NCBI GenBank assembly: GCA_965112735.1
Contig: OZ218952.1
Span: 5,332,001 to 5,396,000 of the forward strand
DNA: 64,000 nucleotides
Reading direction: 5' to 3'
DNA from: Phaeosaccion multiseriatum
Taxonomy: Eukaryota > Ochrophyta, other classes
Part shown: one piece after another, positions 40,052 to 52,457 of the stretch
Numbering within the stretch: the stretch's first letter is position 1
Layout of the letters: every line of letters begins with the position of its first letter
Made by a program: the position numbers and the translations under genes
Notes under the pieces: model-generated
The model's database searches: none
Seen by the model: the letters and a program-made list of their open reading frames with translations, nothing else
Told to the model about the DNA's origin: nothing

Positions 40052-40083
<32 letters not shown>

Positions 40084-40389
40084 TGATGATGATGATGAGG
40101 AGGAGGAGGAGGAGGAGGAAGGAGGAGGAGGATGGAGGCGGGTGCGACCGGCGTGCAGGGAACCGGAGCTGTACGGGTGGGTGCTGGCCCTTGCCATGGA
40201 TCGACACGCAGAGTACGGACAAGCGGCCAGAAGGGGAGACAAGGTGGCTGTGGGCATAGTATGTCACTGGGTGGGTTGGGTGGGTGCGGGGGTGGGTGCG
40301 GGGGTGGGTGGGTGGATGAGAATTTGCTTTACTTGTCTTCGCTGTTGCTGCTGGTGGTGGTGGTTGTGGTAGTGGTGTTGGTGTTGTCG

Positions 40390-40421
<32 letters not shown>

Positions 40422-41754
40422 GATTCACCATCTGTGATTGATATTGATGGAGAGAGTTGATCCTGCAGCTCCTGTTGCTTGTCTCGCGCTCCTCAAGTAT
40501 AGAGCTCCCTCTCAGCTCAGTGTACTCACCCACCCTTCCAATCATTCAGCTCATCTCTCCCTCCCTCCCATCCTCTGCTATCCATCACTCCTCTCTCCTC
40601 CCCTCCCCTCCACCCACACGTATTCCCTCCTGCTCACGCTCACTCAGTACGAACGCATGTATCGCGTGTTGGTGCTCGGATACGCCAACGGTGACTACAG
40701 CGAGCCCCTTGTGCAGCACTGGATTAACGCTAAGCAGGCCCTTAACGGGGAGGGGGAGGGGGGCGCCAACAGGCACGGGGGGGTGCACATTGTCGGGGGA
40801 GGGGGGGGGCGCGGGGGGCGGGGGGCCGGGATGCAGGTGAGTGTGTGAGGGGGTGGAGGGGGAGGATAGGGATGGCAGTGGATGGGAGGTTGGGGATGGC
40901 AGTGGATGGGAGGTTGGGGATGACAATGGATGGGAGGAGAGGGATGGCAGTGGATGGGAGGTTGGGGATGGCAGTGGATGGAAGGTTGGGGATGGCAGTG
41001 GATGGGAGGTTGGGGATGACAATAGATGGGAGGAGAGGGATGGCAGTGGATGGGGGATGTAGGAGCCACGTGTGTCCTGCTCAGGGTGGGAGGAGCCCTG
41101 TGCAGACGCGACGGGTCGAACGTACCGAACCATCCGTCCACTGCCATCCCCCCTCACACAATCCTGCCACGCCCACACCCCCCCCTCCTCCCTTCCTTTC
41201 CCCTCCATCCTCCTCTCTGTACGTGTATCACCAACTTGCTTAGCTGTCTTTGGTGAAGGAGCGCAACGCGGCTGCCAAGAGAGATAGGGAAATCAAGCAC
41301 CTCAGGGGGGGGCTGGAGATACCCAAGGTGAGGCAGGAGAGAGGGGGGACGGGGTGGAGGGGGAGGAGGGGAGGGAGAGGGGAGGGGAGGGAGAAGAGGG
41401 GCAGTGGAAGACGGGAAGAGGAGCCGTCGCGTGGCTTCTGGTACTCGGCTGTGTGAGTCAAAACTCAAACGCAAACTTCTTCGCTCTGAAACTAAAACTC
41501 ATACTGCACAGGGCGAGCTGCGAGAGCACGTCCGCCGAGAGCTTGTCCCTCTCAGAGACCTCCTCGATAGGGAGGCACAGCAGTTGGTGATACAAGACGG
41601 GGAGGAGCCACAGCAGTTGGTGATACAAGAGGGGGACGAGGGAGGGGAGGGGGGGGAGGGCAAGGAGCACCGCTACGATGACGAGGATGGGGATACGAGG
41701 GAGAGGAGGAGGATGTGGAGAGAGGATAGGATGCCGCCGTTGAAGGGAGGCAGA

Positions 41755-41785
<31 letters not shown>

Positions 41786-41987
41786 GAGGGGCATCAGCCT
41801 GGGGAGGAGGATATGCTGTCTGGGGAGGAGGTGGAGGAGGTGGTGGTATGCGTGGCGATGCCAGCTGTTGTGGGAGCAGCGTGGCGTGGAGCCTGGACTC
41901 TAACCACAGCTCCAGCAAGGCCCTCGAGCTTCTGCAGCACGACTATGGCAGACCTTCGGGCGGAGAGGAAGAAGGAGTGGTGCCCAG

Positions 41988-42018
<31 letters not shown>

Positions 42019-42151
42019 ACAACCAAGACTGCACAGCCCCACTCCCCCAACCCACCCATTCACCCACCCACCCACCCACCCACCCACCCATGCCCCTACC
42101 TACCTCCCTGGGTCGGGTCCCAATCACTACTGATGGTGATGATGGTCATGA

Positions 42152-42191
<40 letters not shown>

Positions 42192-45100
42192 TCTCGTGGT
42201 GCTTGTACCGGAGAGCGTCGTGTGGAGTCCCGAGCAGCGTAGACAGCACCTCTTGGAGCAGCAGCTCAAGTGCCTACAGACGTGTCAGGCCGCCCTCGTA
42301 CGGAGACATCGCAACTCGGACATCCGATCGGCCTTTGACGGATGGAAGATACAGGCCGTGCTGCTCAGGGTACGTACGGGCGTTGGTTGTACATGAGGGC
42401 GAGTGAGATGAGCATGTGTGTGTGTGCGTGGGTATGGGTGTGTGTGCACGTGTGCGTGTGTGTGTGTGTGCGTGTGTGTGTGCGTGCGTGTGTTCGTGTG
42501 TGTGTGCGTGTGCGTGTGCGTGTGTGTGCGTGCGCTACAGTGTGTGCAGTGAGTGCACTTCTCTTTCCACCTTTCTTCTCTGTATCCACAACAGAGCGAA
42601 ACGAAGCGGCCGAGTGGGGACGGGCGCCGCTCACCCTTCCCCTCCCCTCCCTTCCCCTCCCCTATCCCAATCACAGGAGTCAGAGCTGCAGTGGGCCCTC
42701 GGAGTGATCCAAAGACACAGCAGAGGCTTCGTCACCCGACAGCGCTACAAGAGACGCATCAGAGCCAGAGACAAGGCCTTGTATCTCAGCCGCCGCCGGA
42801 TTCACCAGCAGTTTAACTATCTGGACACGCCCGAGAAGCGTATGGCTGTGTCCGGCGGCGGCTGGACCACCAACGGCAAGTTGTTTTTTGCAACGAGGGC
42901 GGAGCTGCAGAAGTATGAAGCGCTGTATGCGTTTATGGCCAAGCGGGTAAGGGTGAAGCGAAAGGGTCAAGTGTAAGGGCCAAGCGTAAGGGCCAAGCGC
43001 AAGGGTCAAGCGTAAGGGCCAAGCGAAAGGGTCAAGCGTAAGGGCCAAGCGCAAGGGTCAAGCGTAAGGGTCAAGCGTAAGGGTCAAGCGTAAGGGCCAA
43101 GCGCAAGGGTCAAGCGTAAGGGTCAAGCGTAAGGGTCAAGCGTAAGGGTCAAGCGTAAGGGTCAAGCGTAAGGGTCAAGCGTAAGGGTCAAGCGTAAGGA
43201 TCAAGCGTAAGGGTCAAGCGCAAGGGTTTGATGGGCACGGGGAGGGGACGGAGGGAAGGGAAAGGAAAGGGGAAGGGGAAGGGGAAGGGGAAGGGGAAGG
43301 GGAAGGGGAAGGGGAAGGGGAAGGGACCACTCCTCCTCCTCCTCCTCCTCCTCCTCCTCCTCCTGTCCCTTTTAACACTCCTCCTCCTCTCACCCTCTCG
43401 CTTTGAAAACTCCTCCTCCTCCTCCTCCTCCTCGTCGTCCTCCTCCTTCCTCCTCCTCCTCCCTCTCTCCTTCAAACAGGCCTTCAGCCACTTACTCAAG
43501 AGCATTTCTGAGGCTCAGCGCGGCTTCTTCCTGCACTGGGCAGAACTCAACCGCCGAGCCAAGGCAGAGGAGGAGGAGTACGTATTTGACGCCACAAGGG
43601 ATGAGTCAGCAGCGGGGCCCAGCCTGGTGAGGGAGGAGGGTGGGGATGGCAGTGGATGGGGAAGGGGATGGCAGTGGATGGGGTACAGGATCGAGCCTAG
43701 GAGGGAGGACCAACGGATCTTTGCTCGTTGGCGCCCTGCTGTGCGCCGCCTGCTGACAGACAGCACCTGTATCTCACTCTGTCTGTGTCCACCTATCTCC
43801 TTCGCTGTCTCTCTTTCACTGTCCCTCTGCCCCTCCTCCCTCTCTCTCTCTTTCTCTCATACACACACATGACATACACTCACACACTCTTTCTCTGTCC
43901 CTCTCTCCCCCTCTCTCCCCCCCTCTCCCTCCTTCGACCCCCCTCCCCCCCCCCTTCTTCCTCTCCCCCCCCCCTTAGGAGGGGGCCAATGGAGATGATG
44001 CTCTTACTCTCACAGAGTACGAACACCCCTCCTTTGGGGTGACCATGCCCAAGCTTCCCTCCTTGCAGTGCACGAGGAATGCTCAGGGCGACCTCGTTAT
44101 ACCGGTGAGTGAGGGAGTGAGGGAGTGAGTGAGTGAGGGAGTGAGTGAGTGAGTGAGTGAGTGAGGGAGTGAGTGAGTGAGTGAGTGAGTGAGTGAGTGA
44201 GTGAGTGAGTGAGGGAGTGAGTGAGTGAGTGAGTGAGTGAGTGAGTGAGTGAGTGAGTGAGTGAGTGAGTGAGTGAGTGAGTGGGTGGGTGAGTGAGTGA
44301 GTGAGTGAGTGAGTGAGTGGGTGGGTGAGTCAGTGAGTGAGGGAGAGAAAGGGATGGAGTGAGTGAGGGAGAGAAAGGGATGGAGTGAGTGAGGGAGGGA
44401 GGGAGCGAGAGAGGGTGCGAGAGAGTGAGTGAGTGAGTGAGTGAGTGAGTGAGTGAGTGAGTGAGTGAGTGAGTGAGTGAGTGAGTGAGTGAGTGAGTGA
44501 GGGAGGGAGGGAGGGAGGGAGGGAGAGAGTGAGTGAGTGAGTGAGTCAGTGAGTGAGTGAGTGAGTGAGTGAGTGAGTGAGTGAGTGAGTGAGTGAGTGA
44601 GTGAGTGAGGGAGGGAGGGAGCGAGAGAGGGAGCGAGGGAGTGAGTAAGGAAGTGAGGGAGTGAGATCAAGCAGACACTGAGAGAGAGATAAGACGAGAG
44701 AGAGGCAGAGAGGCAGAGAGACAGAGAGAGATAAAGAAAGAGGGGAAGAAGAGAGCGGAGAGAGATCCACTGCCACTCCTCCTTTACCCTCCCTTCCCCC
44801 TCCTTTACCCTCCCCTCCCCCTCCCCCTCCCCCTCCCCTCCCCTCCTGCTTCTCAGAACGCCCCCCGCTTCAACAGCTTCCGAGCCCGCTTCGAGGGCCC
44901 CACGTCCTTTTGTAACTGGCTGGTGGAGGGCCTGGTGATGCAGGGAAGCTACCCCTACCCCACACGCCTCGCTGACCCGCGCAAGTTCAAGCAGCCGCCG
45001 TTCCCTCACGTGAGTAGGGCTTGGTCACATACTTTTGAGGTTTTGGAGATTGGAAGATGGATAGACTGGTCGATGCGTAGATGGATAGATTGATAGATGG

Positions 45101-45249
45101 GTAGAGAAGGGCGATAGGGAGATTGGGAGACATATCAATCGATAGATACATGGATAGGTAGGTAGATAGATAGATAGAATAGATAGATAGATGGATAGAT
45201 AGGTAGATAGATAGATAGATAGATCGATCGATAGATAGATAGATAGATC

Positions 45250-45322
<73 letters not shown>

Positions 45323-45718
45323 GTATAGATAGATAGGTATAGATAGATAGAGAAAAAACGGAGAGATAGATAGATAGGTAGATAGATAGACAGATAGCTA
45401 GAAAGGAACAAAAAGATGCATTGCGTACGCACAACGCAGCGTGACACCGGCCTCACTCAGAGAAACGCCCCACCTTCCCTCCCTCCCACCCTTCCCTCCC
45501 TCCGTGCATGCTTATCCTACCAGGCGGGCGAACAACTGCTCCTCTGTGGTGTGGGGCAGCTCATCGGGCTGTGTACGCACGAGGAGGTGCGGCGCTTCGA
45601 AGCCAAGAATCACCTCCTGCCCTTCGAGAGGGCCCTGCAGACACAGCACAGCAATATGCATGTGAGTGCGTGCGTGAATGAGACCCGGGGGGGAGGGGGA
45701 GGGGCACCCATGGGGGCT

Positions 45719-45752
<34 letters not shown>

Positions 45753-45760
45753 CGTGTGTG

Positions 45761-45799
<39 letters not shown>

Positions 45800-48700
45800 C
45801 CTTGCTCTGACCGTGTCGAGTGTCGAATGTCGAATGTCGGTTCCCCTCTACATTCCTTTCACTGACGTCCTTCACTCTGAATCATTGACTTGCGCTGCAC
45901 CGTTCATTGACGTACTCCACAGGCCGTGCTGACCAACAACCTGATGGACGCGCAGCACGACATGCGCATTGTCGACCAGGTAATAGGGTAATGGGGAAAT
46001 TGGGTAACGGCATAATGGCGTAACGGGGTAATGGGGTAACGGCATAACGGCGTAACGGGGTAACGGGGTATCGGGGCAATGGGGTAGCGGGGCGGTGACG
46101 GGGTAGTGGGGTAATGGGTAACAGGGCAATATGGCAATGGGGAACTGGGGTAATGGGATTATGGGGTAATGAGGAAATGGGGTAACGGGGCAATGGGGGT
46201 ATTGGGGTATTGGGGTAACGGGGTAACGAATGTCAGGACCGAAACAGGGTGTCAGGACAGAAACAGGGTGTCAGGACACAGATGATTTCCTGTAACTAAA
46301 GGCACAGTCTCGCCCCTCCCTCCTTAACAGGAGTTGCGAAGCCTGGAGATGTTGCGTCAGATGGACGACTGTGACGTCATTGCGTGGGAGGCAAGCAAAG
46401 CTGAGGTCCTCCCTCGCCACCGCCGCTGTCAGGCCAAGCTGCTCAGCGCACAAAAGGCCCTCAAGCTTTTCCCCAAGGTCAGGGGTGTGTGTGTGTGTGT
46501 GTGTGCGTGTGTGTGTGTGTGTGCGTGTGTCTGTCCGTGTGTGTCTGTCCGTGTGAGTCTGTCCGTGTGTGCGTGCGTGTGTGTTTGTGTGTGTGCGTAT
46601 GTGTGTCTGTCCATGTGTGTGTGTCCGTGTGAGTCCGTCCGTGCGTGTGTGCGTGTGTGCGTGTGTGTACGCGTGCGTGTGTGTGTGTGTGTGCGCGCGT
46701 GTGCCTTCCCCCCCAAAGCCCCCTCCTTGCACTCCCGTCTGACCCTCTCCCCCTTCCCTGCGCCCCTCCCTACCCCCAAGGGCCTGCGGCAAGAGTGGTG
46801 GCCTCTGCACCAGACCGAAGCCCCCTCCGTTGAAGCACTGCTCGATCTGTCCATTGCCCTCGAAAAGAAGCTCAAAGCCGGTATGTATGTATGCGTACAT
46901 GTATGTATGTGTGCGTGTTGGTGATTCAGCAGTCGTACGGGCAGGCCTCCTCTGCTCTCCCTCCTCCCTTCCTGACTCCTCTCACCTCTCTCCCTCCCTC
47001 CCTCCCTCCCTCCCTCCCTCCTTCCCCCAAGGCGAGCGCTTCTGCCTCTGGTCTCTGGAAGGACACGGCCGTGTGGGCATGGTGGCGGCGGTGCTGCTGG
47101 GCAGGCTGTACGGGTGCAGCACGGACGAGGCGTTGCTCAGGGCGCAGATGTATCACGACTGCAGGTACAGCAGTGGGTGGTACAGTACTGGGCAGTTGTG
47201 TGAATGGGTGGGTGCGTGTGGGTGGGTGTGTGGGTGGGTGAGGGAGTTAAGTGGTGCTTCTGCCGCGGTAGGTGTATATCGTGTGCCTTTGCGTGCTTAC
47301 TGTCTTCCCGTCCCTGCCCGTCTGCCTGGCCATATGCCTGTCCTGACTCTCAACTTACTCCACTCACTGCGCCCACTCCACTCACTCCATCCAACTCTAC
47401 TCAATTCACCCATTCACTGACTTATTCCACTCACCCCACTCACCCCATCCAACTCTACTCACTTCACTCATTCACTGACTTAATCCACTCAATCCCTCCA
47501 CTCCACTCACGCCATCTATCTCCTCTCACGCAGACTCTGCCTGAGAGACAAGCCTAAGATGAGCTCTCCGCAGTCCTTTGATCAGGTGGGTGTGTGGGTG
47601 CTGAGGGAAGAGGGGGTGAGCCGAGGGGAGGTGGTTGTGTGGTGAAGGAGCGGTGATGGACCAAACAGATCGACACAATCTCACCCCTCCCCTTCCCTCC
47701 CCTCCCCTCCCCCTAAGGTGCGGCAAGTGCGAAACGCCCTCCAAGTCAATGAGCCCATGTACTCCACGTTGCAGAGCCGCGGCAACAAGCCTGCCAGCAA
47801 GAAGGCACTCCACGTCCGTAAGATTGTGAGGGGCGTAGGCAGGCCCGTCCCCTCCGCCACAGAGAAGGTGAGAACAATTGGGTTGTCAGTTTCAGTGCAG
47901 TGTTTGCAGTTACAGCAGTTTCATATGTACATCCTACGCAACGCCAGCCCCCACTCTGTCTCTGTCTCTCTCCTCCCTTGCCCATATTCCACTCTCCTCT
48001 CTTACTTCCTTACTCTTAAGGTTGATTCCTGTGTAAGTCCATAAAACTCCCAACACCCATGTGCCTCTCTCCTGTCCCTGCCGATGTGCCCATATATACC
48101 GATATATTTCTCTCTTTGAATTGTAACAACACTATATATAAACGGGAGAGTGATTAAACCATAGCTAGAAGCGGTATCAGTCTACCTCCTACTCCAAACT
48201 CGTGTGTGAAGACTATACCAAGCCGCATGCCTCTCTCCCTCCCTCCCCTTCCCTCTCTGTACCACCAACCCTCGCAGGTGCCCGAGGACCGTTCCGCACT
48301 GAGCCGAGAACGCGCTCGATACAGAGCCGTGCTTGGAGACGATCTGCCCCTTCCCGAGGGGGGCGCCGGACCCGAGGGGGGCGCCGGAGGAGCCGTGAGG
48401 TGGGTGGGTGGATAGATGGATGGATGGGTGAGGTGGATGGGTGGATAGATGGATGGGTGAGGTGGGTGGGTGGGTGGATAGAGGGATGGATGGGTGAGGT
48501 GGATGGGTGGATAGATGGATGGATGGGTGAGGTGGGTGGGTGGGTGGATAGATGGATGGATGGGTGAGGTGGATGGGTGGAAAGATAGATGGATGGATGG
48601 GTGAGGTGGGTGGGTGGGTGGATAGATGGATAGATGGATGGATGGATGGATGGATGGGTGAGGTGGGTGGGTGGTGTAGGTGGGGGGGTGTATGGGTGGG

Positions 48701-49160
48701 TGAGGTGGGTGGGTGGGTGGATGGGTGGGTAGGGGTGGGTGCTAGCCCAGTGTCCGAGGAATGCAGGGGGTAGAGGCGGCTGGGGAGTGCGCCGTACGTC
48801 AGTAGGGGGAGAGACACGCGACCACGCGACCACGAGACCACGCCAACACGCTAACAAGCTAACAAGCTAACGCGCTCCTCCGACCCCCTACCCCCCCAAC
48901 TGTGTGTCTCTCTCTCTGCCTCTCTCTGTCTGCCTGTCTCCATCTCTCTGCCTCTCTCTGTCTCTCTCTCTCTCTTTCTGCCTCTCTCTCTGTCTCTCTC
49001 GGCCTCTCTCTGTCTCTCTTGTCTCTCTCTTTCTCTCCCTGTCCCTTCTACCCCCCCCCCGCCCCGGCCTTGCAGCCTGCCCCTCCTTTCCGCTGCCCGA
49101 GTCCGCGCCACCCCGCCCGTGCAGGAGCCCACTCTGCGAGACCTCCGACTGTCCGTGTGA
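37447..49160 (+). CDS. B-box zinc finger, IQ motif and pseudophosphatase fusion protein, 1399 aa
   Basis: Twenty-two exons: 37447-37684, 37769-37887, 38106-38183, 38618-38770, 39260-40258, 40648-40836, 41244-41327, 41512-41989, 42188-42369, 42677-42946, 43480-43626, 43979-44104, 44857-45009, 45524-45661, 45923-45979, 46331-46477, 46781-46880, 47032-47164, 47534-47585, 47718-47867, 48278-48399 and 49076-49160. All phases close (4200 nt). Exons 2-3 encode a B-box ([20 protein letters not shown], then [11 protein letters not shown]). Exon 5 is strongly acidic. Exon 10 has an IQ motif ([19 protein letters not shown]), a calmodulin-binding signal. Exons 13-20 resemble a dual-specificity tyrosine phosphatase: [16 protein letters not shown], then [20 protein letters not shown] with GRLYG. 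The loop expected as HCxxGxGR reads WSLEGHGR, so the catalytic cysteine is Ser1227 and the domain should be inactive. Exon 8 carries QQLVIQ twice. I know no named family with this architecture. Confidence 0.82.
38287..38440 (+). repeat. 77-bp perfect tandem duplication in intron 3 of the B-box gene
   Basis: The unit beginning GTCAGGCCAGTCGTCTGAAG at 38287 recurs at 38364 without visible differences, two copies in all. Confidence 0.9.
39045..39205. repeat. CA array in intron 4 of the B-box gene
   Basis: About 160 bp of ACAC with GCAC variants follow a run of 18 or so C residues. Confidence 0.9.
39895..40130 (+). repeat. GAG repeat in exon 5 of the B-box gene
   Basis: Uninterrupted GAG units with a short GAT block encode polyglutamate and polyaspartate within the acidic exon. 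Confidence 0.93.
40866..41056 (+). repeat. 24-bp minisatellite built on GATGGCAGTGGATGG
   Basis: Intron 6 of the B-box gene carries about eight units of GGATGGCAGTGGATGGGAGG (plus TTGG or AGAG), two of them with the variant GATGACAATGGATGG. Confidence 0.92.
42947..43228 (+). repeat. 13-bp array GTAAGGGTCAAGC starting at the intron 10 donor
   Basis: The donor of exon 42677-42946 is GTAAGGGTGAAGC. The intron then repeats this 13-base word about 21 times with small changes (GCAAGGG, GGCCAAG), so each unit carries a donor-like GTAAGGG. Confidence 0.92.
43257..43325 (+). repeat. GGGGAA array in intron 10 of the B-box gene
   Basis: About eleven six-base units sit 30 bp after the GTAAGGG array and before a CTC tract. 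Confidence 0.9.
44105..44668 (+). repeat. GTGA array starting at the intron 12 donor
   Basis: The intron begins GTGAGTGAGGGAGTGAGTGA and stays in GTGA/GGGA units for about 560 bp. Each GTGAGT is a potential 5' splice site. Confidence 0.93.
45078..45400 (+). repeat. GATA array in intron 13 of the B-box gene
   Basis: Interrupted GATA units, with a pure block at about 45225-45325, fill the middle of the intron. Confidence 0.93.
45980..46230 (+). repeat. GTAAcGGG-type array starting at the intron 15 donor
   Basis: The donor GTAATAGGG is followed by about 28 units of 8-9 bp of the form GGTAACGGG or GGTAATGGG. The unit again matches the donor. Confidence 0.9.
46478..46706 (+). repeat. GT-rich array in intron 16 of the B-box gene
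   Basis: From seven bases after the donor, GTGTGT units with GTCC and GCGT variants run for about 220 bp. Confidence 0.88.
48400..48748 (+). repeat. GTGGGTGG/GGAT array starting at the intron 21 donor
   Basis: The donor GTGGGTGGGTGGATAG opens an array of about 350 bp with a 60-bp higher-order unit made of GGTG, GGAT and GATA blocks. Confidence 0.9.
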
Positions 49161-50450
49161 TCCATCCGTGTCCACCAATCAGTCCATCAATCACCTAAGT
49201 CGATTAGTCCTCTCCGACTGTCCGTGTCCACCAATCAGTCCATCAATCACCTAAGTCGATTAGTCCTCTCCGACTGTCCGTGTCCACCAATCAGTCCATC
49301 AATCACCTAAGTCGATTCGTCATCTCCTACTGTCCGTGTCCACCAATCAGTCCATCAATCACCTAAGTCGATTCGTCATCTCCTACTGTCCGTGTCCACC
49401 AATCAGTCCATCAATCACCTAAGTCGATTAGTCATCTCCGACTGTCCGTGTCCACCAATCAGTCAATCAATCACCTAAGTCGATTAGTCATCTCCTACTG
49501 TCCGTGTCCACCAATCAGTCCATCAATCACCTAAGTCGATTAGTCATCTCCTACTGTCCGTGTCCACCAATCAGTCCATCAATCACCTAAGTCGATTAGT
49601 CATCTCCGACTGTCCGTTTCCACCAATCAGTCCATCAATCACCTAAGTCGATTAGTCATCTCCTACTGTCCGTGTCCACCAATCAGTCCATCAATCACCT
49701 AAGTCGATTAGTCCTCTCCTACTGTCCGTGTCCACCAATCAGTCCATCAATCACCTAAGTCGATTAGTCCTCTCCGACTGTCCGTGTCCACCAATCAGTC
49801 CATCAATGACCTACGTCGATTAGTCATCTTCGACTGTCCGTGTCCACCAATCAGTCCATCAATCACCTAAGTCGATTAGTCATCTCCTACTGTCCGTGTC
49901 CACCAATCAGTCAATCAATCACTTAAGTTGAGTCCTCTCCGACTGTCCGTGTCCACCAATCAGTCAATCAATCACTTCAGTCGATTAGTCCTCTCCGACT
50001 GTCCGTGTCCACCAATCAGTCCATCAATCACTTAAGTTGATTAGTCCTCTCCGACTGTCCGTGTCCACCAATCAGTCAATCAATCACCTAAGTCGATTAG
50101 TCCTCTCCGACTGTCCGTGTCCACCAATCAGTCAATCATTCACTTAAGTTGATTAGTCCTCTCCGACTGTCCGTGTCTACCAATCAGTCAATCAATCACT
50201 TCAGTCGATTAGTCCTCTCCGACTGTCCGTGTCCACCAATCAGTCAATCAATCACTTAAGTCGATTAGTCCTCTCCGACTGTCCGTGTCCACCAATCAGT
50301 CAATCAATCACTTAAGTCGATTAGTCATCTCCTACTGTCCGTGTCCACCAATCAGTCCATCAATCACTTAAGTCGACTAGTCATCTCCGACTGTCCGTGT
50401 CCACCAATCAGTCAATCAATCACTAAGTCGATTAGTCGTCTTCGACTGTT
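49146..50450 (+). repeat. 56-bp minisatellite overlapping the end of the B-box gene
   Basis: About 23 units spaced 56 bp share the words GACTGTCCGTGTCCACCAAT, CAGTCCATCAATCACCTAAG and TCGATTAGTC. Adjacent units differ by a few bases, and the later units share changes such as CAGTCAATCAATCACTTAAG, so the array grew in blocks. The first unit overlaps the last codons and the TGA at 49158-49160. Confidence 0.95.
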
Positions 50451-50776
50451 GAGACTATCCACCAGTGGGGGGTTCATTGACTAAAAGGAATCAACCAAAT
50501 AGGGGGCCTCAGATGGCGACTTTTTAGCGCTTGCGTTTTAAACTTAATAGTCTCTTAGCGTTAGCAATTAGTCTCTGCGGGACTCCCCCAGTCGGTCAGT
50601 CGGTCAGTCGGTCGGTCGGTCGGTCAGAAAAAAAAAAAGACCGCTCCACGAAAACACACGAAATTGAAACGCAAACTGTACCTAACCCCCCCCCACCCCC
50701 CCCGTAATTTCCAACAGCAGAGAGGAGGAAGAAACGTGAAGAGAGAGGAAAAAGGGATACGAGAGGTTTGTGAAGA

Positions 50777-52426
50777 ATGCCGACCCAGGGTGGGTACACG
50801 ATGCGCGCGCAGCCGCGCCGGAGGAAGGAGGCCAACAAAGACGAGCCGATTTTCCTCCGCAAAACTTACGACATGCTCAAAGGGTGCGACGCTGCTTACG
50901 CCGCGTGGTCACCCGCGGGGGACACCTTCGTCATCAAGGACACTGACGCCTTCGCCAAGAAGGTCATCCCCAAGTTCTTCAAGCACTCCAAGTTCCCCAG
51001 CTTCGTGCGGCAGGTTAGTCGGGAGGTTGAGGGCGGGAACAGTTATGAGAGTTCTCGGCACGCGCAAAACGGTGTAGGAGGAGCAGGGGGGGTAGGGGGA
51101 GCAGCACAGGCGCGCAGGGGCTGGATTGGGGCTTGTGTGACTGGGATGTGCTTGCAGGCCATCCGTGACAGTGGCCTGCTCTGGTCATGTGGGCGTGATT
51201 CGTTCCCGCCGGCGCCCACGTGGTTTAGTTCCGGCACACTTGTCCTCTCCTTTTGACACAGTCTTTCCGCTAGTGCGCCGCTCTTTTCCCTTCCCCATGT
51301 TGGTGGGACACCGCAAGTGTCTTGTTTAGCTCCGGGAGGCTCTTTCTGTGCTCCACGTAGCCACCCTCGCCAAAGAAAGTGACTTGCAGCATCCGCATGG
51401 GGAAGGAAATGAAGCGGAGTGCGAGTCTGAAAGACTGTGGGAAGAGGGCAGGCGGGGGCTTTGTATCTGTTCCGGTGAAGGGAGCGCACCAGCAAAGCAT
51501 CTCCGCCCCCCCCCCCTCAAAGGATTTTTCCTGTTCCGTTCGTTTCGACCCCCCTCGCCTTTTACTAACGTGCCTGCTGCTTCGCCCCCCGCCTTGCCTC
51601 TCCTCTCCTGTCCACGCCCCTCCTCCTCCTCCACCCCCCCCCCCTCAGCTCAACTTCTACGGCTTCCGCAAGGTCAAGTCGACACCCACGCTGGCCGAGG
51701 AGAAGAGCGGGGGCGTGGAGAGCAGCAAGTGGTGGGAGTTCAAGCACGACAAGTTTCTCAGAGACCAGCCGCAGCTCCTTGTCGAGATCAAAAGGGCCAC
51801 ACACTACCACAACACCGCCCCGGAGAAGGAGGAGGTGGACGGTCTCAGGTGAGGGAAGGAGGGAGGGAGGGAGGGAGGAGAGGAGGGAGGGAGGGAGGGA
51901 GGGAAAGGGCGCGGTCTCTACTCTTGTTACTGCCCCTACTCACCGCGCATCCCCCTCTCCTCTTCCCTCCCCTCTTTAGGAGCGAGGTGTCCGATCTCAA
52001 GGCGCGCATCGTGAGCATGGACCAACGCCTCTCTCAGCTCGCCGGCATCGTGGAGAGCCTCATCGGGGAGAGAGGGGGCGGGATGGAGATGGAGCAGTCG
52101 ATGTCCTCTGCCGCCGCAGCCGCCGCTGCCGCCGCTGCCTCCTCTTTGGTGGGCTACAGCGGTTTGGGAGGAGGAGGAGGAGGAGGAGGAGGGAAGAAGC
52201 GAAAGTTCGACAACGGCCCCAGTGTCTCCCAGCAGTTCGCAGCCGCTCTCAGCACCACACCTCCGACGACCGCGCTGCCCCTTCAGCAGTTGGTGATACC
52301 GCCGGCCCCTACCACGCGCAGCAGAGGCCTGCGCTGCGTCAAGCCGGAGCCTGTGGAGGAGGCGACGCTGGTGGGTGACGTGGGCGTGGGCGTGACGGGA
52401 GACGGAAGAACGTTCCGAGAGTTTGT

Positions 52427-52457
<31 letters not shown>

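Noticed and set aside
49146-50450. Regular direct repeats that could be taken for a CRISPR array
   Set aside because: The whole 56-bp unit is conserved; there are no unique spacers, and the context is eukaryotic.
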